From contig NZ_CP118166.1 in NCBI RefSeq assembly GCF_028748065.1, positions 1,565,501-1,629,500 on the forward strand: a stretch of DNA of 64,000 nt, given 5' to 3'. Every line of letters starts with the position of its first letter. Position 1 is the first letter of the stretch. Origin of the DNA: Hyphococcus flavus. GTDB taxonomy: Bacteria > Pseudomonadota > Alphaproteobacteria > Caulobacterales > Parvularculaceae. A model generated the notes under the pieces. The model ran no database searches and was not told the DNA's origin. It was given only the letters and a program-made list of their open reading frames with translations. A program made the translations under genes and the position numbers. Shown here one piece after another: positions 8,982 to 18,485 of the stretch.

Positions 8982-9860
8982 TTAGCGCGTCGGTGCAGGT
9001 GTATCGCCTGAATAGTCGTAAAAGCCGCGCCCTGTTTTGCGTCCCAGCCAGCCGGCCTCAACATATTTTACGAGCAACGGACAGGGACGGTATTTGGAGT
9101 CAGCCAGCCCTTCATAAAGAACTTGCATGATGGCCAGACAAATATCGAGGCCGATAAAGTCAGCCAGCTCCAGCGGCCCCATGGGATGATTAGCGCCAAG
9201 TTTCAGCCCGGTATCAATCGCTTCGACTGAGCCGACGCCTTCGTACAGCGTATAGATCGCTTCATTGATCATTGGCATCAACACGCGGTTGACGATGAAG
9301 GCCGGAAAGTCTTCTGAAACAGCAATGGTCTTACCAAGGCTGGCGATAACATCCTTCGTCGTTTCAAACGTTTCCTTTGACGTCGCGATACCGCGAATGA
9401 TTTCCACGAGTTTCATCAGTGGCGCCGGATTCATGAAATGGATGCCAATAAAATTTTCAGGCTGATCCGTCGCCGCAGCAAGGCCAGTAATCGAAATCGA
9501 TGATGTATTACTGGCGAGGATGGCTTCTTTTTTTAAAACGCCGGTGAGTGACTTAAAAATCTCTTTCTTGATCGTCTGGTCTTCGCTGGCGGCTTCAATG
9601 ACCAGATCACAACCCGAAAGGTCTTTTATATCGGTTGCAGGCATCACCCTGTTGAGGGCGCCCTTTGCGTCGTTGTCGCCAATTGATCCTTTGGCGGCTT
9701 GCCGGCCAAGGTTTTGCTCAATGGTGTTTCGCGCCTTTTCGATCTGTTCTGTGCTGATGTCGTTCAAGAACACATCGTAACCAGCCAGCGCGAATACATG
9801 GGCAATCCCGCTGCCCATCTGGCCGGCGCCAATAACGCCGACGGTTTTTATGTTGCCCAT
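8982..9860 (-). CDS. 3-hydroxybutyryl-CoA dehydrogenase
   Basis: It oxidises 3-hydroxybutyryl-CoA to acetoacetyl-CoA with NAD(P), or the reverse, in butanoate, fatty-acid or PHB metabolism. The 292-residue length is that of the short stand-alone (PaaH/FadB2/Hbd) type. GVIGAGQMGSGIAHVFALAGYDV is the Rossmann fold. HFMNPAPLMKLVEII holds the catalytic histidine and glutamate, and NRVLMPMINEAI holds the conserved asparagine. The C-terminus ends KTGRGFYDY. I chose ATG 9858-9860, which has GGAG upstream and starts right at the Rossmann fold; the in-frame 51-residue extension looks non-coding. The ETF genes nearby fit a role in acyl-CoA oxidation. Confidence 0.94.
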   Translation of the reverse strand: MGNIKTVGVIGAGQMGSGIAHVFALAGYDVFLNDISTEQIEKARNTIEQNLGRQAAKGSIGDNDAKGALNRVMPATDIKDLSGCDLVIEAASEDQTIKKEIFKSLTGVLKKEAILASNTSSISITGLAAATDQPENFIGIHFMNPAPLMKLVEIIRGIATSKETFETTKDVIASLGKTIAVSEDFPAFIVNRVLMPMINEAIYTLYEGVGSVEAIDTGLKLGANHPMGPLELADFIGLDICLAIMQVLYEGLADSKYRPCPLLVKYVEAGWLGRKTGRGFYDYSGDTPAPTR

Positions 9861-9979
9861 GATAAGCTCCGATGCCGGTTCCCTGATACCCTCAGGATAC
9901 TGCACCGCAACATAAGCATGGACAAGACCGATCGCTCTAAAATCGCAGCGGAGGTCCGTGCTTAAGTTCTGCTCAGGGG

Positions 9980-10450
9980 CTATCGAGCGCGTCTGATCTC
10001 GGCAGCGAAGCATCCATGCGCGGCATTGTGTGCATGAAGATAGTCGGCTTCCGGAATTGTGAAGGCATTTTCTATTTTTGCTTTGAGATCGTCATTGAAT
10101 GACAGATCAGCGCCTATCAGCATGCCTTCAGCGTTAAAAATCCTCAGCGCTATCGGCCTCTTTATCATCACCGGCGGCAATTCGTTATGGAAAGTAAATG
10201 CAGCTTTCGCGTGCTCCCGGACATAAATCGCATAAGACGAACGATAAGGCGTTGCGGCCTTATGGCTCTCGTAGTTGAGCAGCAAAACCGTTTCGCCTGG
10301 CTCGGCGTCTTCCAATGTCACCCGGCAGGGAAAGCCAGGCTTGGTATCTGCAGTTTTTCGGATGACGCCCCGCGATTTGAGTTCTTCGTTCGACAGTTCA
10401 AACAACGGTTGAAATTGCTCCGGGGCCAGGCCGGTAATGGTGAATGACAT
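9980..10450 (-). CDS. DUF1203 family protein
   Basis: This 156-residue cytoplasmic protein has no signal peptide or membrane segment. The order of blocks (a C-x-V-T-L-x-D-A-x-P-G-E region, LLNYESHKAATPYRSSYAIYVRE, then a terminal AHNAAHGCFAA) matches DUF1203, whose function is unknown. The start at 10450 places GGAG six bases before the ATG; an in-frame ATG at 10468 would overlap that Shine-Dalgarno. The 119 bases between it and the dehydrogenase hold nothing I can identify. Confidence 0.82.
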   Translation of the reverse strand: MSFTITGLAPEQFQPLFELSNEELKSRGVIRKTADTKPGFPCRVTLEDAEPGETVLLLNYESHKAATPYRSSYAIYVREHAKAAFTFHNELPPVMIKRPIALRIFNAEGMLIGADLSFNDDLKAKIENAFTIPEADYLHAHNAAHGCFAAEIRRAR

Positions 10451-10527
10451 GGGTTGCTCCTTTTTCAAGAAGCACCCTCATGCCTTTCGTAACCGCTATC
10501 GGCGACCCGGTTCTTGCGAAAGAATTA

Positions 10528-12570
10528 TCAGTCTTCCCTTTCTGTCACGCGATATTTTTCAAACCAGGCAATCGTGTAATCGGTTTTCGCATTGAGGCGG
10601 GACGGGCGCCCGGCAATGCCGTGATTTGAACCCGGAATCCGGACCATGACGCTTGGCACGCGCCGGAGCTGCAAGGCCTGATAAAATTGCTCAGTCTCGG
10701 AAATTGGCGTGCGGTAATCGATTTCGCCGGTAATCAGCATGGTCGGTGTTTCAACATTGCCTACCAGCGAAAGCGGTGAACGCCGCCAATAATGTTCCAG
10801 CTCTTCCCAGGGCGGTCCGGGAAATTGTGTGGCAATCTGATTAATATAGCTGTCCGCTGTCAGTACTTTTGACACCCAGTTAATCACGGGCTTCGCGGCC
10901 ATGGCGGCGTTGAACCGATTGGTCAGGCCGATGGCATAAGCTGTGGCGATGCCGCCCGCCGAACCACCGGCAATGAACAGGTTGTTTTCGTCAGCAAAGC
11001 CGTTTTCGATCGCCCAGTCTACCGCCGACATATGGTCGGCAAAGTCATCAGGGCTCGAATATTTGTATTTCAGGAGATTAGCGAAATCACTTCCATAGCC
11101 GATGGAGCCACGGTGGTTGTCGTAAATCACGACATACCCAGCCGCCGCCATGCGCTGAAGTTCAGCTGAAAAATGCGGGCCATAAGCGAGGTGCGGTCCG
11201 CCGTGAATTTCGATGATCAACGGGTAGGTTTTGCCCTCTTGATATCCCGGCGGGGTGATCATCCATCCTTGAATTTCAAGCCCGTCAAGCGAAGATTCGT
11301 ACGTAAACGTACGAAGCTCGCCCAAGTCCCGATGTGCGAGAAGATCTTCATTGAGTTCGGTGAGGCGCCGTGTTCTGCCATTTCTATAGGCGTAAAGGTC
11401 CGCCGGACGGTGGGCGCTGCCCTTGGTGTAGACCAGCGCGCCATTTCGGCTCGCGTCATAGGCGCCGCTGACATATGGCCTGCCTATCGTGGTGCCTCCG
11501 ATTCCCTCGACGGCTATACGCCGCCTTCCGTTCACGTTGACCACGCCGATCATGTTCTCGCCGCGATTTTGATAAGTGAAGGTGATCTCGCTGTTAGAAA
11601 GCCATTGCAGATCACCAGCGCGCCGATCCAGTTCGCCTGTCAGGTCTTTTATATTGCCGCCATCGGCATTCATAAGAAAAACCGCTGTAGGCACAAAGGG
11701 TTCCGGGTCATTGCTGGTCTGAAGAAAAGTAATGTTCCGTCCGTTAGGGGAAATCTTGGGATTTGTCTCCATGCCAGGATCGTCTGTGAGCTGAGTGAGT
11801 TCGCCAGAGCTCACATTCACGGAAAAAATATCTGCTTCCCGGGCTTCAAGTTCCCATGTGTCATGCCGGTTGGCCGAAAACAGGATTTCTTCTCCGTCCG
11901 GCGTGAATGACAGAGGCCCGCTATGATGGAAGTCTCCAGATGTAAGCTGACGTTGGGTGCCGCCCTCAGCGGGGATCGTGAAAATGTGGTCATAAGCGAG
12001 ATCCAAAAAACCGTCGCCATTAGTGCGATAGCGCGCGCGATCAATCACGATGGCTGGCTCGGCCCATTCAGCCCCCTCCGGTTTTGCTGGTTTACTGATT
12101 AGGCTTTCGTTTTCCTTTTTTACCGCCATTGAAAAAGCAAGCATGCCGCCGTCGGGAGACCATGTGAGATCGCCCGGCCCTTCTTCGAAAGAGCCGATAA
12201 GGGCTTCCCGGCCTGATTCCAGGTAATGAACGTAAAGGTTCGTGCGTCCCGTCTCGCTCTTCATATAAGCGATACGCGTTCCGTCCGGGGACCAGCGTGG
12301 CGAGCTATAAGACCCAGCATCCGCTAATAATGGTTCATGCCGGCTGCCGTCGAGGTTCACGAGCCAGACATGCGAGCGTGTACTGTCCGTCATCACATCG
12401 TTGAAGCGGCGGATGTAAAGCGCTTGCCGGCCATCAGGCGACACCTGAGGCTCGTCCGCCCACTCGAGTTCGAAGACATCTTCCGCAGTAAGCATCCGGA
12501 GGTCGTCGTTCGCCGACACCCCGAGATTTACGCTCATTGCCAGAGCCAGCAAACCGAACATACGCAGCAT
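10528..12570 (-). CDS. Exported S9 (prolyl oligopeptidase) family peptidase
   Basis: This 680-residue serine peptidase has a signal sequence (LRMFGLLALAMSVNLGVSA), a seven-bladed beta-propeller of WD40-like/TolB-like repeats (recurring SPDG and SPDGTRIAY motifs) and a C-terminal alpha/beta hydrolase domain. The catalytic triad is visible as FIAGGSAGG (Ser), GEIDYRTP (Asp) and GSNHGIAG (His). The family removes dipeptides or acylated residues from peptide N-termini. ATG 12568-12570 is preferred because GGGAG lies seven bases upstream; an ATG at 12591 has a weaker site. The etfBA terminator lies behind its promoter region, so it is probably transcribed alone. Confidence 0.93.
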   Translation of the reverse strand: MLRMFGLLALAMSVNLGVSANDDLRMLTAEDVFELEWADEPQVSPDGRQALYIRRFNDVMTDSTRSHVWLVNLDGSRHEPLLADAGSYSSPRWSPDGTRIAYMKSETGRTNLYVHYLESGREALIGSFEEGPGDLTWSPDGGMLAFSMAVKKENESLISKPAKPEGAEWAEPAIVIDRARYRTNGDGFLDLAYDHIFTIPAEGGTQRQLTSGDFHHSGPLSFTPDGEEILFSANRHDTWELEAREADIFSVNVSSGELTQLTDDPGMETNPKISPNGRNITFLQTSNDPEPFVPTAVFLMNADGGNIKDLTGELDRRAGDLQWLSNSEITFTYQNRGENMIGVVNVNGRRRIAVEGIGGTTIGRPYVSGAYDASRNGALVYTKGSAHRPADLYAYRNGRTRRLTELNEDLLAHRDLGELRTFTYESSLDGLEIQGWMITPPGYQEGKTYPLIIEIHGGPHLAYGPHFSAELQRMAAAGYVVIYDNHRGSIGYGSDFANLLKYKYSSPDDFADHMSAVDWAIENGFADENNLFIAGGSAGGIATAYAIGLTNRFNAAMAAKPVINWVSKVLTADSYINQIATQFPGPPWEELEHYWRRSPLSLVGNVETPTMLITGEIDYRTPISETEQFYQALQLRRVPSVMVRIPGSNHGIAGRPSRLNAKTDYTIAWFEKYRVTERED

Positions 12571-12665
12571 AACGTTTCTCCCAACACTCATTCTTCAGGG
12601 CAGGCTTGCGAAATAATGAGCAGTTGGCAAGGTCAAATAGAGAAATTGTGGTGCAAACAGACAAC

Positions 12666-12697
12666 AAAAAAGCCCCGCATGCGCGGGGCTTTTTTTA
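12666..12697. terminator. Bidirectional intrinsic terminator
   Basis: The palindrome is AAAAAGCCCCGC, a short loop, then GCGGGGCTTTTT, with further T residues on the plus strand and A residues on the other side. Read on the minus strand it closes the etfBA transcript, since etfA stops at 12716. Confidence 0.92.
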
Positions 12698-12715
12698 CCT
12701 TGGAGTAAATTGTCG

Positions 12716-13648
12716 TTACCCCAGCGCTTCTTTCAATTCCGGCAATGCTTTGAAAAGGTCCGCCACAAGACCGTAGTCAGCGACCTGGAATATCGGCGCT
12801 TCTTCGTCCTTGTTGATGGCGACGATAACCTTGGAATCCTTCATGCCGGCCAGGTGCTGAATCGCGCCGGAGATGCCGACAGCGATGTAAAGCTCCGGCG
12901 CGACGACTTTACCCGTCTGCCCGACCTGGTAATCATTCGGAACGTAGCCGGCGTCGACAGCTGCGCGTGATGCGCCGACAGCGGCGCCAAGTTTGTCCGC
13001 GATCGGAAAGATATACTCTTCGAAGTTTTCGTATGATGCGAGCGCGCGTCCGCCGGATATGACGATTTTCGCGCCGGTGAGCTCCGGGCGCTCGGATTTT
13101 GTCAGTTCTTCGCCGACGAAGGATGATAGCCCCGGGTCAGCAGGCGCATCGACGGTAGTCACTTCCGCTGAACCGCCTTCTTCAGCCGCTTTGAATGAGG
13201 TCGCCCTGACGGTGATTACTTTTTTAGCGTCTTTCGATTTCACCGTCTGCATGGCGTTGCCGGCATAGATCGGCCGCACGAAGGTGTCCGGCGCCTCGAC
13301 GGCGACGATCTCAGATATTTGCATGACGTCCAGCAGTGCGGCGACGCGCGGCATGACGTTTTTGCCGGTGGTGGCCGCGGCTTTCAGGATCGCATCATAA
13401 TCGCCTGCGAGCGAAATGATGAGATCAGCGAATGGTTCCGCAAGTCGGTTGGCGTATTGCTCAGCATCGGCGTGAAGGACTTTGCGGACGCCAGAGATTT
13501 TCGCCGCCGCCGCAGCAGCGTCGCCCGCGCCGGAGCCGGCGACGAGAACATCAACATCACCGCCAATAGCTTGCGCCGCTGTCACTGTCTTGTGGGTGGA
13601 ATCGTCAATGGAATTGCCGTGAACGTCGGCGATGACAAGAACAGCCAT
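12716..13648 (-). CDS. etfA: Electron transfer flavoprotein, alpha subunit
   Basis: It carries the FAD of the ETF heterodimer, which passes electrons from acyl-CoA and other flavin dehydrogenases to ETF:quinone oxidoreductase. The 310 residues are the usual length. The C-terminal FAD domain shows VISGGRALAS, then GASRAAVDAGYVPNDYQVGQTGK, ELYIAVGISGAIQHLAGM and a final NKDEEAPIFQVADYGLVADL. The etfB stop (TAA) abuts this gene's ATG as TAAATG, and the GGGAG Shine-Dalgarno lies inside etfB, so the two are translationally coupled. Confidence 0.97.
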   Translation of the reverse strand: MAVLVIADVHGNSIDDSTHKTVTAAQAIGGDVDVLVAGSGAGDAAAAAAKISGVRKVLHADAEQYANRLAEPFADLIISLAGDYDAILKAAATTGKNVMPRVAALLDVMQISEIVAVEAPDTFVRPIYAGNAMQTVKSKDAKKVITVRATSFKAAEEGGSAEVTTVDAPADPGLSSFVGEELTKSERPELTGAKIVISGGRALASYENFEEYIFPIADKLGAAVGASRAAVDAGYVPNDYQVGQTGKVVAPELYIAVGISGAIQHLAGMKDSKVIVAINKDEEAPIFQVADYGLVADLFKALPELKEALG

Positions 13649-14398
13649 TTAGATAACTCCCGCTTCGTTTTTCAGTTTGTCGACCAGTTCCGCGACGCTT
13701 TCCACTTTGACGCCAGCTTCGCGTTTCGGCGGCTCGGTGACTTTTACAACTTCAAGACGCGGTGTGATGTCCACGCTGAAGTCGCCGATGTCTTTAACAT
13801 CAAGCGGCTTTTTCTTCGCTTTCATGATGTTTGGCAGTGACGCATAGCGTGGCTCGTTAAGGCGCAGGTCCGTCGTCACGACTGCTGGGAGCTTGATTGA
13901 AATCGTCTGTAAGCCGCCGTCGATCTCGCGCGTAACTTTGAGGTTATCGCCGTCCTTTTCGACTTTCGACGCAAACGTGCCTTGCGCCCAGCCGAGCAAC
14001 GCGGCAAGCATCTGACCAGTCTGATTGGAATCGTCGTCAATCGCCTGCTTGCCGAGGATCATGAGATCAGGCTTTTCTTCTTCCGCGACAGCTTTCAGAA
14101 GTTTCGCCACGCTAAGAGGTTCGACTGTCTCGTCGGTTTTGATCAGGATACCGCGATCGGCGCCCATGGCCAGCGCCTGGCGGATCTGATCCTGTGCTTT
14201 TTCCGGGCCGATAGAGATGGCGACGATTTCTTCCGCCGTTCCCGCCTCTTTCAGGCGAACCGCTTCTTCCACGGCGATTTCATCGAACGGGTTCATGGAC
14301 ATTTTGACATTGGCGAGATCAACGCCGGTCTCATCCGATTTGACGCGGACTTTGACGTTGTAGTCGATCACGCGTTTCACGGGCACGAGGATTTTCAT
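13649..14398 (-). CDS. etfB: Electron transfer flavoprotein, beta subunit
   Basis: This is the AMP-binding partner of EtfA. The 249-residue length is exactly typical. The N-terminus [20 protein letters not shown] and the block [15 protein letters not shown] are diagnostic, as is [22 protein letters not shown] in the middle. ATG 14396-14398 is chosen because GAGGAGCCC precedes it and all homologues start MKILV; the in-frame upstream extension is rejected. The leader contains a small hairpin (14435-14452) of unknown relevance. Confidence 0.97.
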   Translation of the reverse strand: MKILVPVKRVIDYNVKVRVKSDETGVDLANVKMSMNPFDEIAVEEAVRLKEAGTAEEIVAISIGPEKAQDQIRQALAMGADRGILIKTDETVEPLSVAKLLKAVAEEEKPDLMILGKQAIDDDSNQTGQMLAALLGWAQGTFASKVEKDGDNLKVTREIDGGLQTISIKLPAVVTTDLRLNEPRYASLPNIMKAKKKPLDVKDIGDFSVDITPRLEVVKVTEPPKREAGVKVESVAELVDKLKNEAGVI

Positions 14399-14575
14399 TC
14401 TTGGGCTCCTCACAAGGGGCTGTGATTGTTTATGGCGCTGTAAATGCAGCGCACGGTTGCTTTCGCGGCGCACAATAGTCGCGCAAATCCCACGGATCAA
14501 CGCCTTGGGGCGCCTCGCTCGTGCGGCGTCTTGGCGGCGCCGAATAAGAAGAGTACTCTGGGGGCGTTTTTGACG

Positions 14576-15073
14576 ATGAAGGTGCGAATAATGAGGATGG
14601 CCGGACTACTCGTCGGGCTCATATTGTTTTGGGCGACGCCGTTACAAGCGCAGAACGCCCATTCTTCGGGCGGCATGACAATCCAGGAGGTGGCGCGAAT
14701 CCTTGAAAAGGAGGGATTGCCTGTTTCTGACATGTCCGGCTCTGGCGCCGATTGGCTCCGCAGTGAAATCGACGGGACGGAATTCGATGTCGAAACTTAT
14801 AACTGCAACGCTAAAAGCCGGTGCACGGAATTTTTATTCATCGCGGGGTTTGACATGCCAAATGGTTTTCCCATCGAACTTATCAATAAATGGAATGCTG
14901 AAGAACTTGCAGGCCGTGCTTTTCTGGATGAACGCAGAGACCCATTCCTGGACCACGTGGTTTCTGTTAGCGCGCCGAACGATGATGCAGTGTTTCTAGA
15001 GGGATTTTATTTGTGGGCCGCAGCCTTGCGAGAATTCGTAGAATTTATCGAATACCCGCAAGTTGAGGTTTAG
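14576..15073 (+). CDS. YbjN-like exported protein
   Basis: This 165-residue protein has a cleavable signal ([19 protein letters not shown]). The body resembles the YbjN / type III chaperone-like fold: an N-terminal helix [15 protein letters not shown], a central FLFIAGFDM strand, then [17 protein letters not shown] and LDHVVSVS. Many alphaproteobacteria carry several such periplasmic proteins of unknown role. The start is uncertain. ATG 14576 and ATG 14591 both precede the signal, and neither has a strong Shine-Dalgarno. The gene ends at the edge of an interspersed repeat. Confidence 0.7.
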   Translation: MKVRIMRMAGLLVGLILFWATPLQAQNAHSSGGMTIQEVARILEKEGLPVSDMSGSGADWLRSEIDGTEFDVETYNCNAKSRCTEFLFIAGFDMPNGFPIELINKWNAEELAGRAFLDERRDPFLDHVVSVSAPNDDAVFLEGFYLWAAALREFVEFIEYPQVEV

Positions 15074-15140
15074 AGCGCCCGGCCAAAAAGTGGAATCCGG
15101 TTTTTCACAAATCCGGCGCGACAACTAAGAATCTAGATCA
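15071..15140. repeat. Interspersed palindromic (RIME-like) repeat, copy 1
   Basis: The block AAAAAGTGGAATCCGG followed by TTTTTCAC is flanked by imperfect inverted ends (GCGCCCGG and CCGGCGC) and followed by AATCTAGATCA. This organisation is familiar from RIME-type intergenic repeats of alphaproteobacteria. It starts at the stop codon of the YbjN-like gene. A second, diverged copy lies at 34433-34486. Confidence 0.6.
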
Positions 15141-15171
15141 GCGGGTGATGTACCCCTTATCGCCCGATGAT

Positions 15172-15375
15172 CTAGGCCCCTTTTCCAACCAGCCAAAGAA
15201 AAAGCATCATCAAAGCAATAGTAACGGCCTGCGCTATCACGCGTAGGCGCATCAGCTTGTTGGAGTTTTCCTTAGCAAAGGCGCCGCCTTTCGCTAGCGA
15301 AAATAGTCCAACCGCAAGTATGATGGCTGTCGCGGCGAGACCAAGCGGAATGAGAAAGAATACAAGGCCGTCCAT
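15172..15375 (-). CDS. HIG1-domain (twin transmembrane) protein
   Basis: This 67-residue protein has two membrane helices joined by a short loop containing GGAFAKENSNKLMRLRVIAQA. The N-S-N-K-L-M-R-x-R-x-x-x-Q pattern is that of bacterial HIG1-domain proteins, relatives of mitochondrial Rcf1, which binds cytochrome oxidase supercomplexes. A link to the aa3 oxidase cluster in this window is plausible but inferred. It is monocistronic and ends close to the repeat at 15071-15140. Confidence 0.82.
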   Translation of the reverse strand: MDGLVFFLIPLGLAATAIILAVGLFSLAKGGAFAKENSNKLMRLRVIAQAVTIALMMLFLWLVGKGA

Positions 15376-15496
15376 GGGGCGCTCCGATACATTGTTTAGC
15401 GCACTGCGCCGATATTCATTTGTAGCAAATATATGACGCGCCAGCCTGTGTGGCTATGCCTCGCGACAGCGTGCCTCAGGCAGCGTTCAAAGGCTC

Positions 15497-17278
15497 CTAA
15501 CGCTCGATATGGCCGCCAGTGCGGTGCCAGGCTGGAAAAAATGAGCCTGCGTCATCAGTAATGGCTATTGGAATGATCGTACCGTCTTCTTCAGACTGAG
15601 CCACAACAGCGCCGGATAAGCCCAGCAAGTAGGCGCGAATGTCGGCGTCAGCCGGCGCCTCAACGCCCAATCCGCCATCGCTTGGCGCCGCCATCATGGG
15701 CGGCTTAAGTTCATTGAGGCCGAAGTCCATGCGCACGTCATAGGTGCGGCGCGCCTGAAATCGTAAAAACCGCTGCGCATTATACCACTGCGATTTTTCA
15801 TCGTTGTCTGTACAAGTTTCAAGCTCGGTTCCTGATGCGCCCCAACGCCGTTCAGGACAATGATATGGGTCGAAAGACATATCCCATAACCGGTCCATGG
15901 CGTGGCCGAGATTGAGCCGCATGCGCGTGTTGTCGGACCGCCAATAAGTGTAGGTGCAGGCGTTCTTTTCTTCTTCAAAAGCGGCGAGCAAATCTCCCGC
16001 CAGGTCACTGCCGTCGTATGAAACGCCGGGGACGCCATTCTTTTCGTCTTCGTAAAGAAGCTGCACATCGCGGCGCAGTTCGATGAAGGAGACTTTAAGG
16101 CGCGCATCGCGCGATGGCGTTGAATACTCCTCCCATTCGCCGAACGTGCCGTAGATATTTGGCGGCAGTTTGTTCGGATGCGGCTTCAGATGGACCTTTG
16201 CAAAAAAGGCAGCGTCAATAGCGGCTTTGCGCGATTTGATGTCGCCGCAAATGGTCTGCAGGCCAAAGCGCAACTCTTCAATCGGGTCATAGGCAAAACT
16301 TGGGGCCGCGAGTTTTCGGCGCACATAGTCGTAATATTTCAATGTGCGGTTTTGATAGCGAAACTCGCCATAATGCCAGATGCCGGAAGGGTGCGGCGTG
16401 TTGCCGAAATACTGCTCCAGCGAATAGCCCACAATGGCTTCATTAGAAACCGCGCGCAGTTCGCCGCCAAGCAGGGAGCCGTCTTCATCTATCTTGGCGC
16501 CGTCTACATAGATTGGCCGCCATGCTTTGAGCCCCGCCCCAAGTTCAGGTTTGGAGCGCATGAAATTCGGCCCGTAAGCTGTGCGGGTGACGGAATTGTC
16601 CGGGTGCGATGCGACAACCAATACCCGGCCATTGTCGAGAACCTCGTAGACAATGCCAACATGACCGAAAATATCATAGGCGAGAACGCCGGGTTTGACT
16701 GTGTCGCGGGAAATCTCAACCGGATAAAAATCATCATGACTGCGTCCGCCGCCTGTTTCCGGGTGTGTACGGAACATCGCGGTGGAAACCTCGCCGCCGA
16801 TGCGGGCGATAAAGGCGGGTGCGTTCGTGACGTAATTTCGAATCTGGCGCCGGCCGGCCACAGCATTGCCGCCGGTGGAGTAGCGCAAATCTTCTCGTTT
16901 GCCGTCTGCCGTGCGCATGGCGTTTTGATAGGAAAACGGCAGCCCGTTCTTCCACGCGTAATAAGCGCGGAGCACATACGCCATGTCGGCGCAGTCCCCC
17001 GGGAGGTTGGGATCGACGCTCGAGCGATAGGGGTTAGCCTCGCTTTTGAGGCACGCGTCAAGCGACGAGCAATCGGAACGGCCGATCGACTGCACGAAGG
17101 CGGCGTAACCAGCTTCGTCCTGTTCCGACCAATGGGTCTTGTAAACTTCCCAACGTGTTCCCGTGTTGACCGCCTCGGGAATTTCGCTGGCGTGCCCGCT
17201 GGTTGCAAAAACAGGCGTCATCGCCGCCATTCCGGCGGCGGCCCCCATCCCCAACAAGAGTCCGCGCAACACACCCAT
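15497..17278 (-). CDS. Large exported protein with NlpC/P60-like cysteine peptidase or amidase domain
   Basis: This 593-residue protein has a signal peptide (about residues 1-31, ending ATSGHA) and no further membrane segments. The N-terminal third looks like a papain-like NlpC/P60 or CHAP domain: DCADMAYVLRAYYAW places a cysteine (Cys96) at the start of a helix, and YDIFGHVGIVYEV places a histidine (His206) on a strand before VLVVASHPDNS. A following acidic or polar residue would complete the dyad or triad. The rest, residues 260-560, has no domain I know. The likely substrate would be peptidoglycan, but this is inference from the fold. It stands alone between convergent neighbours. Confidence 0.72.
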   Translation of the reverse strand: MGVLRGLLLGMGAAAGMAAMTPVFATSGHASEIPEAVNTGTRWEVYKTHWSEQDEAGYAAFVQSIGRSDCSSLDACLKSEANPYRSSVDPNLPGDCADMAYVLRAYYAWKNGLPFSYQNAMRTADGKREDLRYSTGGNAVAGRRQIRNYVTNAPAFIARIGGEVSTAMFRTHPETGGGRSHDDFYPVEISRDTVKPGVLAYDIFGHVGIVYEVLDNGRVLVVASHPDNSVTRTAYGPNFMRSKPELGAGLKAWRPIYVDGAKIDEDGSLLGGELRAVSNEAIVGYSLEQYFGNTPHPSGIWHYGEFRYQNRTLKYYDYVRRKLAAPSFAYDPIEELRFGLQTICGDIKSRKAAIDAAFFAKVHLKPHPNKLPPNIYGTFGEWEEYSTPSRDARLKVSFIELRRDVQLLYEDEKNGVPGVSYDGSDLAGDLLAAFEEEKNACTYTYWRSDNTRMRLNLGHAMDRLWDMSFDPYHCPERRWGASGTELETCTDNDEKSQWYNAQRFLRFQARRTYDVRMDFGLNELKPPMMAAPSDGGLGVEAPADADIRAYLLGLSGAVVAQSEEDGTIIPIAITDDAGSFFPAWHRTGGHIER

Positions 17279-17521
17279 GCACCCTTTTTAACGCGGGGTT
17301 AACCGACTCGGTAGGGGGCTAACGCGGAAAGAAAATCAGTTTTCGGCGTTCCGTTGCCGCCGGGCGACGAAGGGAAAAAACGCCTCTCACCGCGAAAAGC
17401 GACCGAAAAATCGTTGAATATCAACTGCCTAGTGCAAAAATTTGGATTTTCAAGTCTGGCGGCGCGAGCCCGGCGTCCCAATGTTTCAACCATGGGCTGA
17501 AAAAGGGAGGCGATTTTATTT
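17279..17521. other. Divergent intergenic region of 243 bases
   Basis: This gap separates the NlpC/P60-like gene (minus) from qmcA (plus). I see no RNA gene, repeat or convincing promoter boxes. The last 25 bases carry AAAAGGGAGGCG, the probable ribosome binding region of qmcA. Confidence 0.4.
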
Positions 17522-18475
17522 ATGGGCTTTGAATTATTTCTGGCGGGACTTGTCGTCCTGGCCATCATTTTAATGTTCAACACAATGAAGGTAGTGCCGC
17601 AAGGGTTCGAGTTCACTGTGGAGCGGTTCGGGCGATACACGAAAACCATCAAGCCGGGCCTGCATTTCCTGATACCGTTTTTTGATCGTATCGGCCGTCG
17701 CATGAACATGATGGAACAGGTACTGGATATTCCTGCACAGGAAGTCATCACCCGCGATAACGCGAACGTATCGACCGATGCAGTTGCGTTTATCCAGGTC
17801 ATGGATGCGGCCGCAGCGGCTTATGAGGTTCATAACCTGACACGTGCGATCTCTAACCTCGCCATGACGAATATCCGTACCGTGATTGGTTCGCTCGATC
17901 TTGACGAGGTGCTGTCGAACCGCGACGACATAAACGAACGCTTGTTGCGTGTTATCGATGCGGCGACGCAGCCATGGGGCGTGAAAGTAACTCGCGTCGA
18001 GATAAAGGATCTCGAACCGCCAGCAGATATTACCGAAGCCATGGCGCGGCAAATGAAAGCCGAACGCTTGAAGCGTGCGGAAATCCTGCAAGCAGAAGGT
18101 GAAAAGCAATCCGCCGTTTTGCGTGCTGAAGGCGAGAAGCAAGCGGCCATTCTCGAGGCCGAGGGGCGCAAGGAAGCGGCGTTCCGCGACGCCGAAGCGA
18201 GAGAACGTGAAGCGCAAGCCGAAGCAGAAGCAACGCGCATGGTCTCTGAAGCTATCGCCGCCGGTGACGTACAGGCCATCAATTACTTCGTGGCGCAGGA
18301 TTATGTGAAGGCGTTTGAAAAGCTGGCGATATCGCCGCAGCAAAAAACGCTTATTCTGCCCGCTGACATGAGCGCGCTGGTCGGCACAATCGCCGGGGTC
18401 GGCACGCTCGCCAAGGAGGCGTTTGAAAACAATCAGACGCGCCGCGCAAACGGTTCAGTGCCAAGCGCGTCTTAA
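17522..18475 (+). CDS. qmcA: SPFH/band-7 (stomatin-like) membrane protease-regulator QmcA
   Basis: This 317-residue protein has one N-terminal membrane helix (residues 3-23), a band-7 domain (PQGFEFTVERFGRYTKTIKPGLHFLIPFFDRI to IEIKDLEPP, roughly 28-175) and a long charged coiled coil with repeated AEGEKQ/AEGRKEAA units (about 185-245). Such proteins form large cage-like oligomers in the inner membrane and associate with FtsH or with NfeD partners. It is followed 52 bases on by an NfeD gene, the classic operon pair. A hairpin lies between them. Confidence 0.94.
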   Translation: MGFELFLAGLVVLAIILMFNTMKVVPQGFEFTVERFGRYTKTIKPGLHFLIPFFDRIGRRMNMMEQVLDIPAQEVITRDNANVSTDAVAFIQVMDAAAAAYEVHNLTRAISNLAMTNIRTVIGSLDLDEVLSNRDDINERLLRVIDAATQPWGVKVTRVEIKDLEPPADITEAMARQMKAERLKRAEILQAEGEKQSAVLRAEGEKQAAILEAEGRKEAAFRDAEAREREAQAEAEATRMVSEAIAAGDVQAINYFVAQDYVKAFEKLAISPQQKTLILPADMSALVGTIAGVGTLAKEAFENNQTRRANGSVPSAS

Positions 18476-18485
18476 ACTATGGTTT

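Noticed and set aside
9861-10013. Longer N-terminus for the 3-hydroxybutyryl-CoA dehydrogenase
   Set aside because: The extra 51 residues have no family match, and a good Shine-Dalgarno precedes the ATG at 9860.
14435-14452. Six-base hairpin in the etfB leader as a riboswitch or attenuator
   Set aside because: It is short, with no T-run and no second structure, so it could arise by chance.
16178-17302. Open frame of 374 residues on the plus strand
   Set aside because: It is antisense to the NlpC/P60-like gene and has no Shine-Dalgarno or recognisable domain.
17570-18343. Open frame of 257 residues on the minus strand
   Set aside because: It is antisense to qmcA, which is strongly supported by family motifs and its NfeD partner.
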